From: a virus
Strand: one strand, 5' to 3'
DNA length: 53,951 bases
IMG/VR virus record: IMGVR_UViG_3300048672_001423
Location: 1-53,951 of that record
A program made the position numbers and the translations under genes. Under the pieces are notes generated by a model. The model did not search any database, was not told the origin of the DNA, and was given only the letters and a program-made list of their open reading frames with translations. Positions 25,485 through 34,809 of the stretch are shown here, in pieces. Each line of letters begins with the position of its first letter. The first letter of the stretch is position 1.

Positions 25485-26061
25485 AATTTATTGAAAAATG
25501 TATGTTTAATGAAATTGAAAAAAAACCGTAAGGATTTAGCAGCAAATTGTATTTGTCAATTAGAACTGTGTATTTATTAAAAATTGACATTGAGTCTTCT
25601 ACTGAAATCATTCTGGTAGATTCAATACGGATGAAATTAAAGATGCTATCTAAAACAGAGACTTTCTTATTTAGATTCTTTAAAACAGTTGCCGAAAGAA
25701 CTGTATTTATATCGGCCTTACTATTTGAAAAATAGCTTGAATTGTACCAACAAATGAAATTCAAGTTACATTCATACAAATTGTCTGATTTGTTAATCAA
25801 AACACATGGACTTGATTCTTCAAAGTAACCTATCGCTCTAACATTTTTTTCTGATGGAATCAATGAAAGTGACTGATTGAACCTGCAATTTTGAGTATTA
25901 TCATCATTGTAAGGAACAGGTATCGAATCAAGTACATTTGATTTTCCACTAAAATATGATGTATGGACAATTTTACTCATTCCACATAAATGAGTAAAAT
26001 ATTGGTTCTGCTTCATCGGCAGAAGGTTTTTCTTGATTTGCTCTGCTAATTGAACTATCAT
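25435..26061 (-). CDS. Tail-terminator-like structural protein
   Basis: 208 residues, starting with ATGA overlap to the upstream gene. It shows the order expected of a tail terminator or neck protein: N-terminal helix, strand pairs (SSPCVLINKSDNLYECNLNFICWYN) and a C-terminal sheet (LNPYGFFSISLNIHFSINYDC). The position after a completion-like gene supports the neck/terminator call. No diagnostic motif. Confidence 0.5.
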   Translation of the reverse strand: MIVQLAEQIKKNLLPMKQNQYFTHLCGMSKIVHTSYFSGKSNVLDSIPVPYNDDNTQNCRFNQSLSLIPSEKNVRAIGYFEESSPCVLINKSDNLYECNLNFICWYNSSYFSNSKADINTVLSATVLKNLNKKVSVLDSIFNFIRIESTRMISVEDSMSIFNKYTVLIDKYNLLLNPYGFFSISLNIHFSINYDCLPQLLNNTDNCIN

Positions 26062-26579
26062 AATGATTTTATAATTGAATTTCTAAAATCTGGTTTTAAA
26101 ATCAAATCTTGAAATTTGTTGTAAATTCTTGGGGGAACATTGTAAAACTCACCGTATCTATCTTCTAATTTAGACATCAATCCTTTATCTCCAAAGTAAA
26201 CAATATAAACTTTAAAATGAGAACTCATTATCAAATACGACTCCCAATGTTCACCTGTATATTTCAAGTTCACAAATCTATTTTTTAATCCTTGAGCAAG
26301 CCTAAAATCGCCCCATGACTGCATAGGAATAAATTTTACTGCATATGCACCACCGGCATTTAAAATATGCTTACGTCTAATCCATGATGGAAGTTTTTTG
26401 CTTGAATAATCAACTTTTACGCCATCAATACCATCCATATTTATTCCAAGTCGAATAGATTCTTCTCGGTGTTCGTCAAATGATTTGCTAGTAAACTTGA
26501 ACATTGAGTCATTTGTATCCGCTTTTACTTTTTTAACCATTGACTTCATGAATTTTTCGTAATCAGTAGTCTTTATCAT
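26058..26579 (-). CDS. Tail completion / head-tail joining-like protein
   Basis: 173 residues using the ATG at 26579, which overlaps the previous TGA (ATGA). The body carries an LKYTGEHWESYL segment, then VYFGDKGLMSKLEDRYGEFYNVPP. This is the pattern seen in Bacteroidota phage proteins of the HK97 gp10 type (TG..Y.S ... L..RYG..I.GL). Basic N-terminal half (SWIRRKHIL). The family assignment is by pattern only. Confidence 0.5.
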   Translation of the reverse strand: MIKTTDYEKFMKSMVKKVKADTNDSMFKFTSKSFDEHREESIRLGINMDGIDGVKVDYSSKKLPSWIRRKHILNAGGAYAVKFIPMQSWGDFRLAQGLKNRFVNLKYTGEHWESYLIMSSHFKVYIVYFGDKGLMSKLEDRYGEFYNVPPRIYNKFQDLILKPDFRNSIIKSL

Positions 26580-27616
26580 CTTACGGCAATAGGTGATTTT
26601 GAAGACTTGCAAAAACAACTTTTATTGATTGTTGGCAAGTCTGCTTTCAAAAATCTGTTAATGTTACTGTAATATTCTTTTTCATAAGTAACAATCGTTT
26701 CCTCAATATCATTTCTTGCAATCAAATTAAACTGAGAACTAGAGATTTTAGCTGATTGTAGAGACAATAAAGCGGTTTTGTATGCAATTATCTTGCCGAG
26801 TAAAAACGAAAGCTCTGGTGCTTCTGAAATGATTAAACACAACAGTTTTTCAATGTCACAAAATCCCTTTGTTTCCAATAAAAATCCATTTGCTCTGTTT
26901 TTGTTGATGTTACGAAAATCGCAATCTAAGAACTTTGTAAACGGTGGCAAATCGTCGTTACATTTACTGCAAGTATGATAAATTAAATTATCAAGAACAC
27001 TAAATCCACTCAATGGAAATGAAAACTCATAGGTGGAGCCGTCACAATTTAAGATAATTGGGTCAAAAACATCATTTGTCTTAATTGTGAAAAGGTGCGG
27101 TGTTGAGTTAGTTGTATTTAAAATAACTGTTCTAACAGTTGATTCAATACCACTAATATCAGTCTTTTTGACTGTAACAGTAACAGTTCTTGATGAATTA
27201 ATCAATAATCCGATTTTATGAATCATTAATTGAAACCCAGCAATGTTTTTTGTTTTGAAGATTAATTTTGGTGCGGTATTGCTATAATCTGCTGAACTAA
27301 AAGTATTCCTACCAATCAAAATATCAAAAGCATTAAATTGCTTGTCATATTTCTCGGTAATTCTCAATGAAATTTCATTACCAACTGAATTAATTGCATC
27401 AATTCTTTTTGATGCTATACCTTCCCAAGCATTAGCATTTGTTTCGTTGCAATTATTGTATTTTAATTCAATTAATGGATTCAAAAGTTCATCTATGAAA
27501 ATAGATTTTGAAGACTGTTTGTATGATGGGTCAATAGTTCCCAAACACTCACAATCAGAGTTTGTTATGCCCACAAGACCTTCAAGGCATGAGAAAGTTG
27601 GATTAATAGTTGACAT
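26576..27616 (-). CDS. Virion structural protein downstream of capsid, 346 aa
   Basis: 346 residues directly behind the capsid gene. Cysteine pairs occur near residues 21-25 (SDCECLG), 214-219 (CSKCND) and at the end (CFCKSSK). The central part is beta-rich (SSRTVTVTVKKTDISGIES). Genes here usually encode head-completion or adaptor proteins. A terminator hairpin lies just upstream (27617-27653), so its expression may be lower than that of the capsid. Confidence 0.5.
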   Translation of the reverse strand: MSTINPTFSCLEGLVGITNSDCECLGTIDPSYKQSSKSIFIDELLNPLIELKYNNCNETNANAWEGIASKRIDAINSVGNEISLRITEKYDKQFNAFDILIGRNTFSSADYSNTAPKLIFKTKNIAGFQLMIHKIGLLINSSRTVTVTVKKTDISGIESTVRTVILNTTNSTPHLFTIKTNDVFDPIILNCDGSTYEFSFPLSGFSVLDNLIYHTCSKCNDDLPPFTKFLDCDFRNINKNRANGFLLETKGFCDIEKLLCLIISEAPELSFLLGKIIAYKTALLSLQSAKISSSQFNLIARNDIEETIVTYEKEYYSNINRFLKADLPTINKSCFCKSSKSPIAVR

Positions 27617-27653
27617 AAAAAAATTGGAGCTTAAATGAAATAAGCCCCAATTT
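27617..27653 (-). terminator. Intrinsic terminator between capsid and downstream structural genes
   Basis: On the minus strand a stem (27653-27642 with 27632-27621, interrupted by one mismatch) is followed by a run of T (27623-27617). It sits between the capsid stop and the next start. Partial termination would make the capsid message more abundant than downstream ones, as in many phages. Confidence 0.7.
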
Positions 27654-27678
27654 ATATATAAAACGCAACACTTACAAA

Positions 27679-28806
27679 TTACGAATAAGTAGGGAAGTAC
27701 GGATTCGTCAACTTAGTGACTGTACCATCAACTAGATATTTCAATACTCCAGTTCTTCCATCTCCACTCAATGGGTTTTGATATGCTTCGGCCCAAACTC
27801 TAAAGTGCCAATTATGCCACAAATTACAAGTTTTATCATCTGGGTTTGCACCTTCTGTCTCTTTGTAAGAAACATCACACATGATTGGATTACCATATCT
27901 GTCATTGATTCCCAAAGGTTCAGTGTACAACAAACGATTGATTCCGTTGTTTGCATTTCTCTGAGTAGGTGTGTCTGGGTGACTGTTATGGAAAGCGGTA
28001 GCAATAACACCTTTTTGAATCAAAAAGAAGTTGCTAGACAATGAATTTGTAATAAAATCCAATGGTGCAGATTCGTAAGCACCTAGATAACTGCTCAACA
28101 TTTTTTGATGTTCGTCTTTTGACAAACTTCCATCCAAAATATTTGCAGTATTTAAGAATTTTGCAAAAGCTTGGCCGTCAAGGACTTTTAAATCACCATA
28201 ACGATTGATAACTTTTACGAAATTCATGTAAGCCGAAAAATCAACATGATTGATATTGCCAGGGTTTACCTTAGACAATAATCCAGCATTTGCAGTAGTT
28301 GCAATATTGATATTATCTGATGCTGTGTATTTTTGTACACCGGCATAGCTATTCAATTTCGCAGCATAGTACGCATTAATTGCATTGATGATTGATTTTT
28401 TGGCTTCTGCGTGTCTTTCGGCAATTTTCTCAGCCTTTTCAAACAAGTTCGGGCAATTATCATCAGCAACTTTTACCTCAGCTTCAAAGTGTTGTAAACC
28501 TTCAAAGTTTTGAGATGTAGCTTCTCCTTCTTCTCCTTCAAAGTCACAAACAGGGTCGAATAAGTTTGTAGTTTGTGAGCGAGTAGCAGAAACAGGTGTT
28601 TCTTTCATCCAAGTAACTTTGAAACCCAAGCACTTGTTGCGAGCATCATTCCACATTCTTTCTACTGTTGAGTTATCACGCTCAATCAAAGTATCAATGA
28701 ATGCTCTTTGAGCTGGTTCTCTTTGCAAAGCTAAAGAACCTTTCATAATTTTTTCTAGTCTATATTTCCATTGAGGAAATGTACCAGCAGAAAAATCTCC
28801 TTGCAT
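27679..28806 (-). CDS. Major capsid protein
   Basis: 375 residues, following a scaffold-like gene and ending before a terminator. Beginning MQGDFSAGTFPQWKYRLEKIM, it has an N-terminal helix, then a strand/helix pattern and a C-terminal globular part (VWAEAYQNPLSGDGRTGVLKYL). No prohead protease sequence is evident. Position behind portal and scaffold and the strong terminator support the call; the fold itself was not verified. Confidence 0.75.
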   Translation of the reverse strand: MQGDFSAGTFPQWKYRLEKIMKGSLALQREPAQRAFIDTLIERDNSTVERMWNDARNKCLGFKVTWMKETPVSATRSQTTNLFDPVCDFEGEEGEATSQNFEGLQHFEAEVKVADDNCPNLFEKAEKIAERHAEAKKSIINAINAYYAAKLNSYAGVQKYTASDNINIATTANAGLLSKVNPGNINHVDFSAYMNFVKVINRYGDLKVLDGQAFAKFLNTANILDGSLSKDEHQKMLSSYLGAYESAPLDFITNSLSSNFFLIQKGVIATAFHNSHPDTPTQRNANNGINRLLYTEPLGINDRYGNPIMCDVSYKETEGANPDDKTCNLWHNWHFRVWAEAYQNPLSGDGRTGVLKYLVDGTVTKLTNPYFPTYS

Positions 28807-28844
28807 AATTAGGTATTATTTTTTATTGTGAAAAAATGAAAACG

Positions 28845-29588
28845 CTAAATCTTTTTGTTCGTCCGTAAAATCATTATTATAGCATTTAATTCTTCATTTG
28901 TTTTTGGTGTCAAGGATGTTTGCGGTGACTTTTGCTTTTTTTCGTTCGGTGGCGAATCGTTATCGTCATTATCGTCAGAACTTTTTTCATCATAGAAAGT
29001 AAGTGCATACTTTTTGACAATATCATCATACACTAATGGCTGATGATTTTCGTCTTCTAGTGCTTTGCCATCAATATAAAAAATTCCTTTTTTCTCAGTA
29101 ATTTTTGATAATTCATTAACCAACAAATCAAGTCTTTTATTCGCAGCATCTTCATTTTTGGGTATTTTGAAGTTTTCCAAAAGTGTAGATTTTACTTTAT
29201 CAGAAATTTTTCTGATATTTTCTTTTCTAGCACTATCAGTTTTTTCCTGCTCAAGAGCTTGTTTTGTTTTTTCAAAATCACCTAATAACTGAGAATATAA
29301 CTTGTGACTTCTCACCATTTCCTCAGTAACTTCTGATGTATCAACTTTATGGCTTTCTACGGCCTTAGATATTGCATCAGAATCATCGCCTTCATTTGTC
29401 TTAATCCCAATAGACAACAAAGAAGTTCTAATTGCTTTAAAAGCTTGACCTTGACCGCTGCGGTGTGCATTATCGGTTAAGTCTTTTTGTTTCTTGTTCC
29501 AAGCAGAGTTTAAAGAGTCGACAGTAGCCGTTTCAATCTCATCCTCTTTCAGTCCAAGTAATTTTGCTAAAAATTTGAGGGCATCCAT
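28845..29588 (-). CDS. Capsid scaffolding-like protein
   Basis: 247 residues, strongly charged and helical. A long central region has heptad-like character (SQLLGDFEKTKQALEQEKTDSARKENIRKISDKVK is split over positions ~100-135), and a C-terminal Ser/Pro/acid-rich linker (SSDDNDDNDSPPNEKKQKS) precedes a short basic tail. Charged helical proteins directly before the capsid gene are scaffolds in many phages (GP20 type). A tandem leader repeat precedes its ATG. Confidence 0.7.
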   Translation of the reverse strand: MDALKFLAKLLGLKEDEIETATVDSLNSAWNKKQKDLTDNAHRSGQGQAFKAIRTSLLSIGIKTNEGDDSDAISKAVESHKVDTSEVTEEMVRSHKLYSQLLGDFEKTKQALEQEKTDSARKENIRKISDKVKSTLLENFKIPKNEDAANKRLDLLVNELSKITEKKGIFYIDGKALEDENHQPLVYDDIVKKYALTFYDEKSSDDNDDNDSPPNEKKQKSPQTSLTPKTNEELNAIIMILRTNKKI

Positions 29589-29594
29589 ATATTT

Positions 29595-29635
29595 TTTAAG
29601 GAATTTAAACCAATTGTTTAAGGAATTTAAACCAA
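29595..29635 (-). repeat. Tandem 19-bp direct repeat in the scaffold-gene leader
   Basis: Two copies of a 19-base unit (29595-29613 and 29617-29635), period 22, lie immediately before the scaffold ATG at 29588. On the minus strand the unit begins TTGGTTTAAATTCC. It may be a duplicated leader segment influencing translation. Confidence 0.65.
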
Positions 29636-29652
29636 CTTGATTATAAAAAAAT

Positions 29653-29832
29653 TTATTGAACTCTTTCTAAATGGTCAAGAGGGTATCTCTCTCTGACGAA
29701 TTTATCGTAATGCTTTTGAGACATTTCGACAGGTTGATTTGTTGCAGTATTTAAGAACTTCAACATTGGTGGGGTTTCTAAAACACCTACCGATGGAACT
29801 GCATCTTTGTTTTGATTTGTACTTGCTGCCAT
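29653..29832 (-). CDS. Small structural-operon protein, 59 aa
   Basis: A 59-residue frame beginning MAASTNQNKDAVPSVGVLET and ending ERYPLDHLERVQ. It lies between the 96-residue gene and the scaffold gene, matches the codon use of its neighbours, and fills an otherwise empty 300-base gap. Proline/hydrophobic N-terminal half, charged C-terminal helix. It is probably a minor head protein; function unknown. Confidence 0.6.
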   Translation of the reverse strand: MAASTNQNKDAVPSVGVLETPPMLKFLNTATNQPVEMSQKHYDKFVRERYPLDHLERVQ

Positions 29833-29889
29833 TTTAAATTAATGTTAAATGGTTGATTGCTATTTTAAAAAAATAATAAAGATTGAGTT

Positions 29890-30180
29890 TTACTTCTTCT
29901 CTCCTGTGTCTTCTGTAACTGGTTCAGCTTTTTTTTCCAATGCTGCTTTCATAGCTTCAATAACTTGAAGAGTTTTTTCTTCTTCAATAGACCAAACGCC
30001 ATCAATTAAGCCATCTTTCGATAAACTTAAATTTGAAATTGTTTTTTCATTGAAAACATTGAAAACCTTTTCTCCATTTGAAACTTTTGAAACAACTTTA
30101 TCCAGAGGGCCAGTTAATTTAAAATCACTAGGATTGAAGTCTTCATCTGGTAAAGCTTCAGAGTTTTGTTTCTTTGCCAT
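29890..30180 (-). CDS. Hypothetical structural-operon protein, 96 aa
   Basis: 96 residues, acidic, overlapping the portal stop by 23 bases. Features: a Leu/Ser-rich middle (NEKTISNLSLSKDGLIDGVWSIEEEK) and a Glu/Lys tail (KKAEPVTEDTGEKK). Position between portal and scaffold suggests a minor head protein. No motif. Confidence 0.5.
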   Translation of the reverse strand: MAKKQNSEALPDEDFNPSDFKLTGPLDKVVSKVSNGEKVFNVFNEKTISNLSLSKDGLIDGVWSIEEEKTLQVIEAMKAALEKKAEPVTEDTGEKK

Positions 30181-31999
30181 TTTGATTTGATAATTTTAAG
30201 TTATAATTTTTAATAAATTCTACAATAAATGCTTTCACAATTTCCTTTTGCCTTTCTGGTTTTAAGAAATAAATTGAAGGATTTTGCTCTTCTAAGTCCA
30301 CAAATATACTTTCTTGATTATAAAAAACAATCAAATCCTCTGTATTTATTGCATTTTTCTCGAAACCACCAAGAACAAAATCAGTTGACATTTCAAAAAA
30401 CGGTATAAATCGCTTTTTTAGTGCAATTTTATTCATGCTTTTTACATCACCATCAAATAATTTTGCTGAAATGTTTTGGGTAATTTCTTCTATTACAAAA
30501 AACGGTGCTGATGATTGTTTTGCGAGTTGTAATTGAGATAGAAGTTCCTCGACACTTGAAAGTTTTAAATCATTTGGGTATTCATAATTAACCAAAATTC
30601 GTGATGAATCTCTTGGGTATAAGTATGAGTTAATCAATTTAATATCCCATTTCTTAAACTTACTAATCATTGAAGCGGTAAGAATAAGTGTATCGTTTAT
30701 GTCGCTTCTGGTGGTTGCAACTTCTGTCGCTGTAACGGTGTCACCAACTGCACTAAGTGTGCTATGAGGTGTCATTTCTGCATTAAAAATAGATGCAAAA
30801 ATCCTCCTTTCAAGTCGTTGTTCTAATTTGTCCAAAAACTCAACTATAACTGTTGATTGATTGGCATAGGAAGAAAGTTTGTTGATGTCAAAGATTGTAG
30901 TTATATCATCTGGGAAATCAACTTCCAATGTATCCAATGGCGACTCTGTTTTTTTCTTTCCTGTACCTTTACATTTTGGACATTTACTGCCATCAGGCAT
31001 TTCTCCTTTTGAACATTCGCCTTCTTCGTCCTTATAATCGCATGGTGCTACATAAGTCATTGCTTTAGGGAATGTGTGGATATTTCTACTAACGTCTGCA
31101 TTACTGATTACAGAAATGTATCTTTGAATTATTGGCATTGCTACATCAATAACACTTACACAAGTAGCTTCATCAGTCAAAGCATCAAGAACATAGCCAA
31201 TACGAAAAGCTTGCACATTTTTTGCCATCGTATTGTATTCTGTTACCTCATAAACATTTTTGTTATCATCTATGTAATTTTTAGCATCTAGGCTATATCC
31301 TTCACGTACAAATTTGCTTTTATTTTCTTTATCTGCATCTGTGCCTAAAAGTATTAATTTGTACTTTAAGACAAGTTCACCACCAAATAAAGTATAATCT
31401 TTTGCTTGAAATTCATCTCCATTTGTTTTTTTTGTGTTTATTGTTTCTTTGGTTACCAAAAAATCAATATCATTATTCTTGTCAAAATCGTAATAAACGC
31501 ACTCTTCTGCTGAAAAAAACTTCAAATATGGAACTTTCACATCGTTTTTTTTCTCAAAAAGCATTGTATAGAACGCATTTGGGTCACGATGCGACCTTGG
31601 CAATAAAAATTGTCTTACAAAGTCTTCAAAGGAAGTATTAAGCATTGTCTGTTCTGAGTCAACAATAAGCTCAATTTTTTCTTTTCTCTTCTCACCTGTG
31701 ACAAAATTTATTGATTTTGTGACGTTTTTAATTGCTGTCAACTTATTGAACTTATTAAGGACATTGCTAATCGCTGGTATAAATACCTTAGAGGTTAAAA
31801 GTTTTCTTGTTTCAAAATCTTCTTTTGTTTCTCTTTTTGAAAATTGATAAAGCCATTTCTCAAAACCTTCGCCAGTAATAGCAGTTCTATAATCATTTGC
31901 TAAATCAATGGTTCTTTGATAATTAGTATGAGTTATATTTTTGTTGATTACTTTTTCAACAATTTCAATACCGTTTTTTTTATCCTTGAAGTAAATCAT
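30158..31999 (-). CDS. Portal protein with a four-cysteine zinc-like insert
   Basis: 613 residues from the ATG at 31999, coupled to the terminase stop by an ATGA overlap (the in-frame ATG at 32065 would give 22 extra residues of unlikely sequence). Long alpha/beta portal-type protein adjacent to TerL. An insert near residues 320-343 holds C320, C329, C340, C343 in a CPKCKGTG context like a DnaJ zinc knuckle. The portal forms the 12-subunit DNA channel and holds the terminase. Residues 475-575 are the likely stem/wing region (inference). Confidence 0.8.
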   Translation of the reverse strand: MIYFKDKKNGIEIVEKVINKNITHTNYQRTIDLANDYRTAITGEGFEKWLYQFSKRETKEDFETRKLLTSKVFIPAISNVLNKFNKLTAIKNVTKSINFVTGEKRKEKIELIVDSEQTMLNTSFEDFVRQFLLPRSHRDPNAFYTMLFEKKNDVKVPYLKFFSAEECVYYDFDKNNDIDFLVTKETINTKKTNGDEFQAKDYTLFGGELVLKYKLILLGTDADKENKSKFVREGYSLDAKNYIDDNKNVYEVTEYNTMAKNVQAFRIGYVLDALTDEATCVSVIDVAMPIIQRYISVISNADVSRNIHTFPKAMTYVAPCDYKDEEGECSKGEMPDGSKCPKCKGTGKKKTESPLDTLEVDFPDDITTIFDINKLSSYANQSTVIVEFLDKLEQRLERRIFASIFNAEMTPHSTLSAVGDTVTATEVATTRSDINDTLILTASMISKFKKWDIKLINSYLYPRDSSRILVNYEYPNDLKLSSVEELLSQLQLAKQSSAPFFVIEEITQNISAKLFDGDVKSMNKIALKKRFIPFFEMSTDFVLGGFEKNAINTEDLIVFYNQESIFVDLEEQNPSIYFLKPERQKEIVKAFIVEFIKNYNLKLSNQNGKETKL

Positions 32000-33513
32000 T
32001 TCAGTAGATTTTTCTTTTTTAAAAAATATTCTGGACAAATATAATGAAATACGTAAATTAAACACGAAGTAGTATGGCCCATTTTTTCAACTGTCTTCCC
32101 ATTAACAGTTGTACGCTCCTTGTCAAAACCAGAACTGTTTGAATTATCAACTTGGATATAGCAACATTCATGGATAGTTTTCACGCATCTTTCAGAAATA
32201 AATACATCTATGTTTGATTGCTTATATGAGATTGGCAGCCATCCTTTTAGAATTCGATTGACTGCTGATTTTGCAACTACGCTAAATGGGTTTTTCTTCA
32301 TTGTGTGAGTAACGTCAGCTTTTTTTGAAACGTATTTCTCAATCATTCGTTTCAATCGCCAATATGGTATAACATCTTTTTTGTCGCCAAATCCTGCTAC
32401 TCTATTTTTACCAGAAGCATCACAAACCCATTTTATGTTTTTAGTGAAACCAAGATAACCTCTATTTTTTGCTTCCTCGACCGATTCGTCAATATCGTTC
32501 CTTGGGTGTTCAAGGCATATTTCATCAATTACTCTTATTTGCTTTCTACCTTCAATAAAAGCTAATTGAATAACTAGGACTGTGATATATGGATTAATGT
32601 TAAAATCCCATGCAAAAATAGTTTGCAGCTTCGGGTCGTAATCAAAAGTTTTAATATGGGTTTCTCGCTTAAATGCGTGCATATATTCTTTTCCTGTACG
32701 TGGATTACCCCACTCACCGCAAGCATAAATAAGCCACTCGTTATAGTCTTCTTCCTTGAGCATATCATATTCCTCAATATATGTTTCATCAAGAAAAAAG
32801 TTATCTTTATAAGTTGATGTGTGAAGTATAAATGAGTTTTTCTTAGGGTTTTTATCATCCCATTCTGGGTATTTTTTCTTTTCTACAAAAAGTCTGTAAA
32901 TAAAATTGTCAGTATCAACAGGGTTGAAAGTAATGTAAAAAAACAAATCTGCCTTGCTTGTTCTTACACGACGAATAAGCTCTCTAAATTCTTCATCGCT
33001 AACTTTTTCGTCTCTGGTAACTGCTTCCTCTATCCATACATCGGTAATACCTTCAACTGATTTTAGATTATCTACATTGTCAAGACCAGCAGGAATTAAT
33101 TTGTTTCCGTTTGAATTACAAACTATCTCATAATCTGACTCACGAATAGTAAATAGTGGGCCCCAATTATATTGGTCGATTATATCTTTGAATAGTTGAA
33201 AGCATGATTTTTTGATGTCACTAAATTTTTTACGCAAGTAAAGACATCGAAAGTATTTATTTGTGAGTGCTTTTATTAACAATCTTCTGGCTATATATGC
33301 AGATTTGCCAGAACCAGAGCCACCTTTTAGGATTTGATATTTTGCTTTTAAATCCCAGAGCTTCGTAAATGTTTCATTAATCCAAATTATCTGACCATCA
33401 AAAACTTGCTTAAATGCAGGTTTTAAAACGTATTCATCATTAACTTTTTCCTTTTCGCAGTAAATAGGAATCTTCTGAGCTGGTAAAACTGTGTACTTAG
33501 GTATTGCTGTCAT
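31996..33513 (-). CDS. Terminase large subunit
   Basis: 505 residues. ATPase: Walker A GGSGSGKS at 64-71 and Walker B DVWIEEA at 158-164. C-terminal nuclease: AWDFN around 301-305 with a catalytic Asp, and CDASG around 364-368. This is the Terminase_3/PBSX-type layout that packages DNA into proheads. It overlaps the small subunit by 17 bases and the portal by an ATGA. Clear call. Confidence 0.93.
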   Translation of the reverse strand: MTAIPKYTVLPAQKIPIYCEKEKVNDEYVLKPAFKQVFDGQIIWINETFTKLWDLKAKYQILKGGSGSGKSAYIARRLLIKALTNKYFRCLYLRKKFSDIKKSCFQLFKDIIDQYNWGPLFTIRESDYEIVCNSNGNKLIPAGLDNVDNLKSVEGITDVWIEEAVTRDEKVSDEEFRELIRRVRTSKADLFFYITFNPVDTDNFIYRLFVEKKKYPEWDDKNPKKNSFILHTSTYKDNFFLDETYIEEYDMLKEEDYNEWLIYACGEWGNPRTGKEYMHAFKRETHIKTFDYDPKLQTIFAWDFNINPYITVLVIQLAFIEGRKQIRVIDEICLEHPRNDIDESVEEAKNRGYLGFTKNIKWVCDASGKNRVAGFGDKKDVIPYWRLKRMIEKYVSKKADVTHTMKKNPFSVVAKSAVNRILKGWLPISYKQSNIDVFISERCVKTIHECCYIQVDNSNSSGFDKERTTVNGKTVEKMGHTTSCLIYVFHYICPEYFLKKKNLLK

Positions 33514-34021
33514 TGGATTCTTCTAATAAAATGTCTTCAATTTTTTGTAATTTTTCGCTACTCAAAACATTTACTTGTACAAAATTGTTTACAGTTGGAA
33601 CAGGTTGTTCTTTTTTAATTCCAATCCTTGATTTATTGATGTCAATAATTTTCATCATGTGAAAAAGCCTAGTTCCTACCTCAATTTTAACTTTTTCCTC
33701 AGAAACAATTTCGCCTTTTTCATTCAGATTGTAATAAGTAGTAAAACCAGTCTGTACAGCAGAAAGCATCATTTCGTATAAACTTTCGATAGTACTTACT
33801 CGGCCCAATTCTCTAGCCTGGTCAACTTCTGGGTTTAAAGCAATTCTACTATTTATGTATCGAGTACTTACGCATAAATCACTCGCAGTTTTTGTTATAT
33901 TACCTTTTCTAATGATGAAAGTGTTCATTATTTCATCATCAGTTGGCATTGATAAAGCTTTTTTCTTTTCCTCGCTCAACAAAAGTGCTTCCTTGATTGG
34001 ATTATTCGCCTTGTTTTCCAT
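33497..34021 (-). CDS. Terminase small subunit-like protein
   Basis: 174 residues. A helix-turn-helix-like segment near residues 35-60 (NITKTASDLCVSTRYINSRI) could bind packaging sites, followed by a helical oligomerisation region and a C-terminal tail that may contact TerL. It sits immediately upstream of TerL with overlap on both sides. Family motif weak; gene order is the main support. Confidence 0.7.
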   Translation of the reverse strand: MENKANNPIKEALLLSEEKKKALSMPTDDEIMNTFIIRKGNITKTASDLCVSTRYINSRIALNPEVDQARELGRVSTIESLYEMMLSAVQTGFTTYYNLNEKGEIVSEEKVKIEVGTRLFHMMKIIDINKSRIGIKKEQPVPTVNNFVQVNVLSSEKLQKIEDILLEESNDSNT

Positions 34022-34730
34022 AAATATCTAAAAGTTTTTCAAAAATAGTCTCACTAGATGTCGTATCGTGCAATGTTTGAAAATCACTTTGAACTTCAAG
34101 CCATTTTTGATAAATATCATCATTCACTACTAATTTTATGGTCTTCCAATTTTGCTGATTTGAATATTCATTTTGAAATTCATTATCAAAGCCACCTTTT
34201 GAAAATTCCATATCTAATTGTGGAAGAAAAAAGTCTTCTTTTTCAAATGGAATTTGCTCAAAAATAGAGTCGCCATAAAAATTAGTCAATCCTTCAACAA
34301 TATTTTTCAACTTTTCATCATTTGACTTAAATCTTGTCTCGTTGACCTTCAAAGAAATTGCTTCCGCTTCTTGAATAGTAATTGCACCTGCATAATAGCA
34401 CATGATTTTAGTAAAATCAAGACCAGATTCATTGTATTTTGTCGCATAAAATCGCTCAATACTTCCCTCTGGGTATAAATCGTAATTTTCTACACAATCA
34501 AGGACTTTTAAAATAGCTTGTCTTCTGTGATTACCGTCGATTACTTCCAATTCGCTAAATTCATTTGTTCTTAAAATACAATTCACAATATTGCCCTCGG
34601 TAAGCAAGTTCAAAGTCAATTTTTTCATTAACTCTTCTCCATCTTCCTTATAGTTCCAATCCGCAGCGACCGTATTTCTCAAGTCAACATACATGAAGCC
34701 TTTTTGTAACTCTAATTTTTGTTTTTTCAT
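34002..34730 (-). CDS. ParB/Srx-like DNA-binding nuclease-like protein
   Basis: 242 residues. The N-terminal part carries the ParB/sulfiredoxin signature: DLRNTVAADWN then ELEVIDGNHRRQAIL near residues 62-76. Proteins of this type beside terminase genes are common in phages and act as DNA-modifying or nuclease-like accessories in packaging or early injection. The stop overlaps TerS by 20 bases. An inverted repeat lies 30 bases upstream of the start. Confidence 0.7.
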   Translation of the reverse strand: MKKQKLELQKGFMYVDLRNTVAADWNYKEDGEELMKKLTLNLLTEGNIVNCILRTNEFSELEVIDGNHRRQAILKVLDCVENYDLYPEGSIERFYATKYNESGLDFTKIMCYYAGAITIQEAEAISLKVNETRFKSNDEKLKNIVEGLTNFYGDSIFEQIPFEKEDFFLPQLDMEFSKGGFDNEFQNEYSNQQNWKTIKLVVNDDIYQKWLEVQSDFQTLHDTTSSETIFEKLLDIYGKQGE

Positions 34731-34762
34731 CTTTTTGTTGAAATTATAAATATGTAGTCAGA

Positions 34763-34797
34763 TTTTGTCACACATTTTAGCAAAAATTGTGACAAAA
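34763..34797. repeat. 9-bp perfect inverted repeat upstream of the ParB-like gene
   Basis: TTTTGTCAC (34763-34771) and GTGACAAAA (34789-34797) are separated by 17 bases, just before the ATG at 34730. No T-run follows on either strand, so an operator-like or DNA-bound site is more likely than a terminator. Confidence 0.55.
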
Positions 34798-34809
34798 ATC
34801 AATGAAATT

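Noticed and set aside
31996-32065. Longer portal start at 32065
   Set aside because: The added residues are an unlikely hydrophobic/basic leader overlapping the terminase gene; the ATGA overlap at 31999 is a better start.
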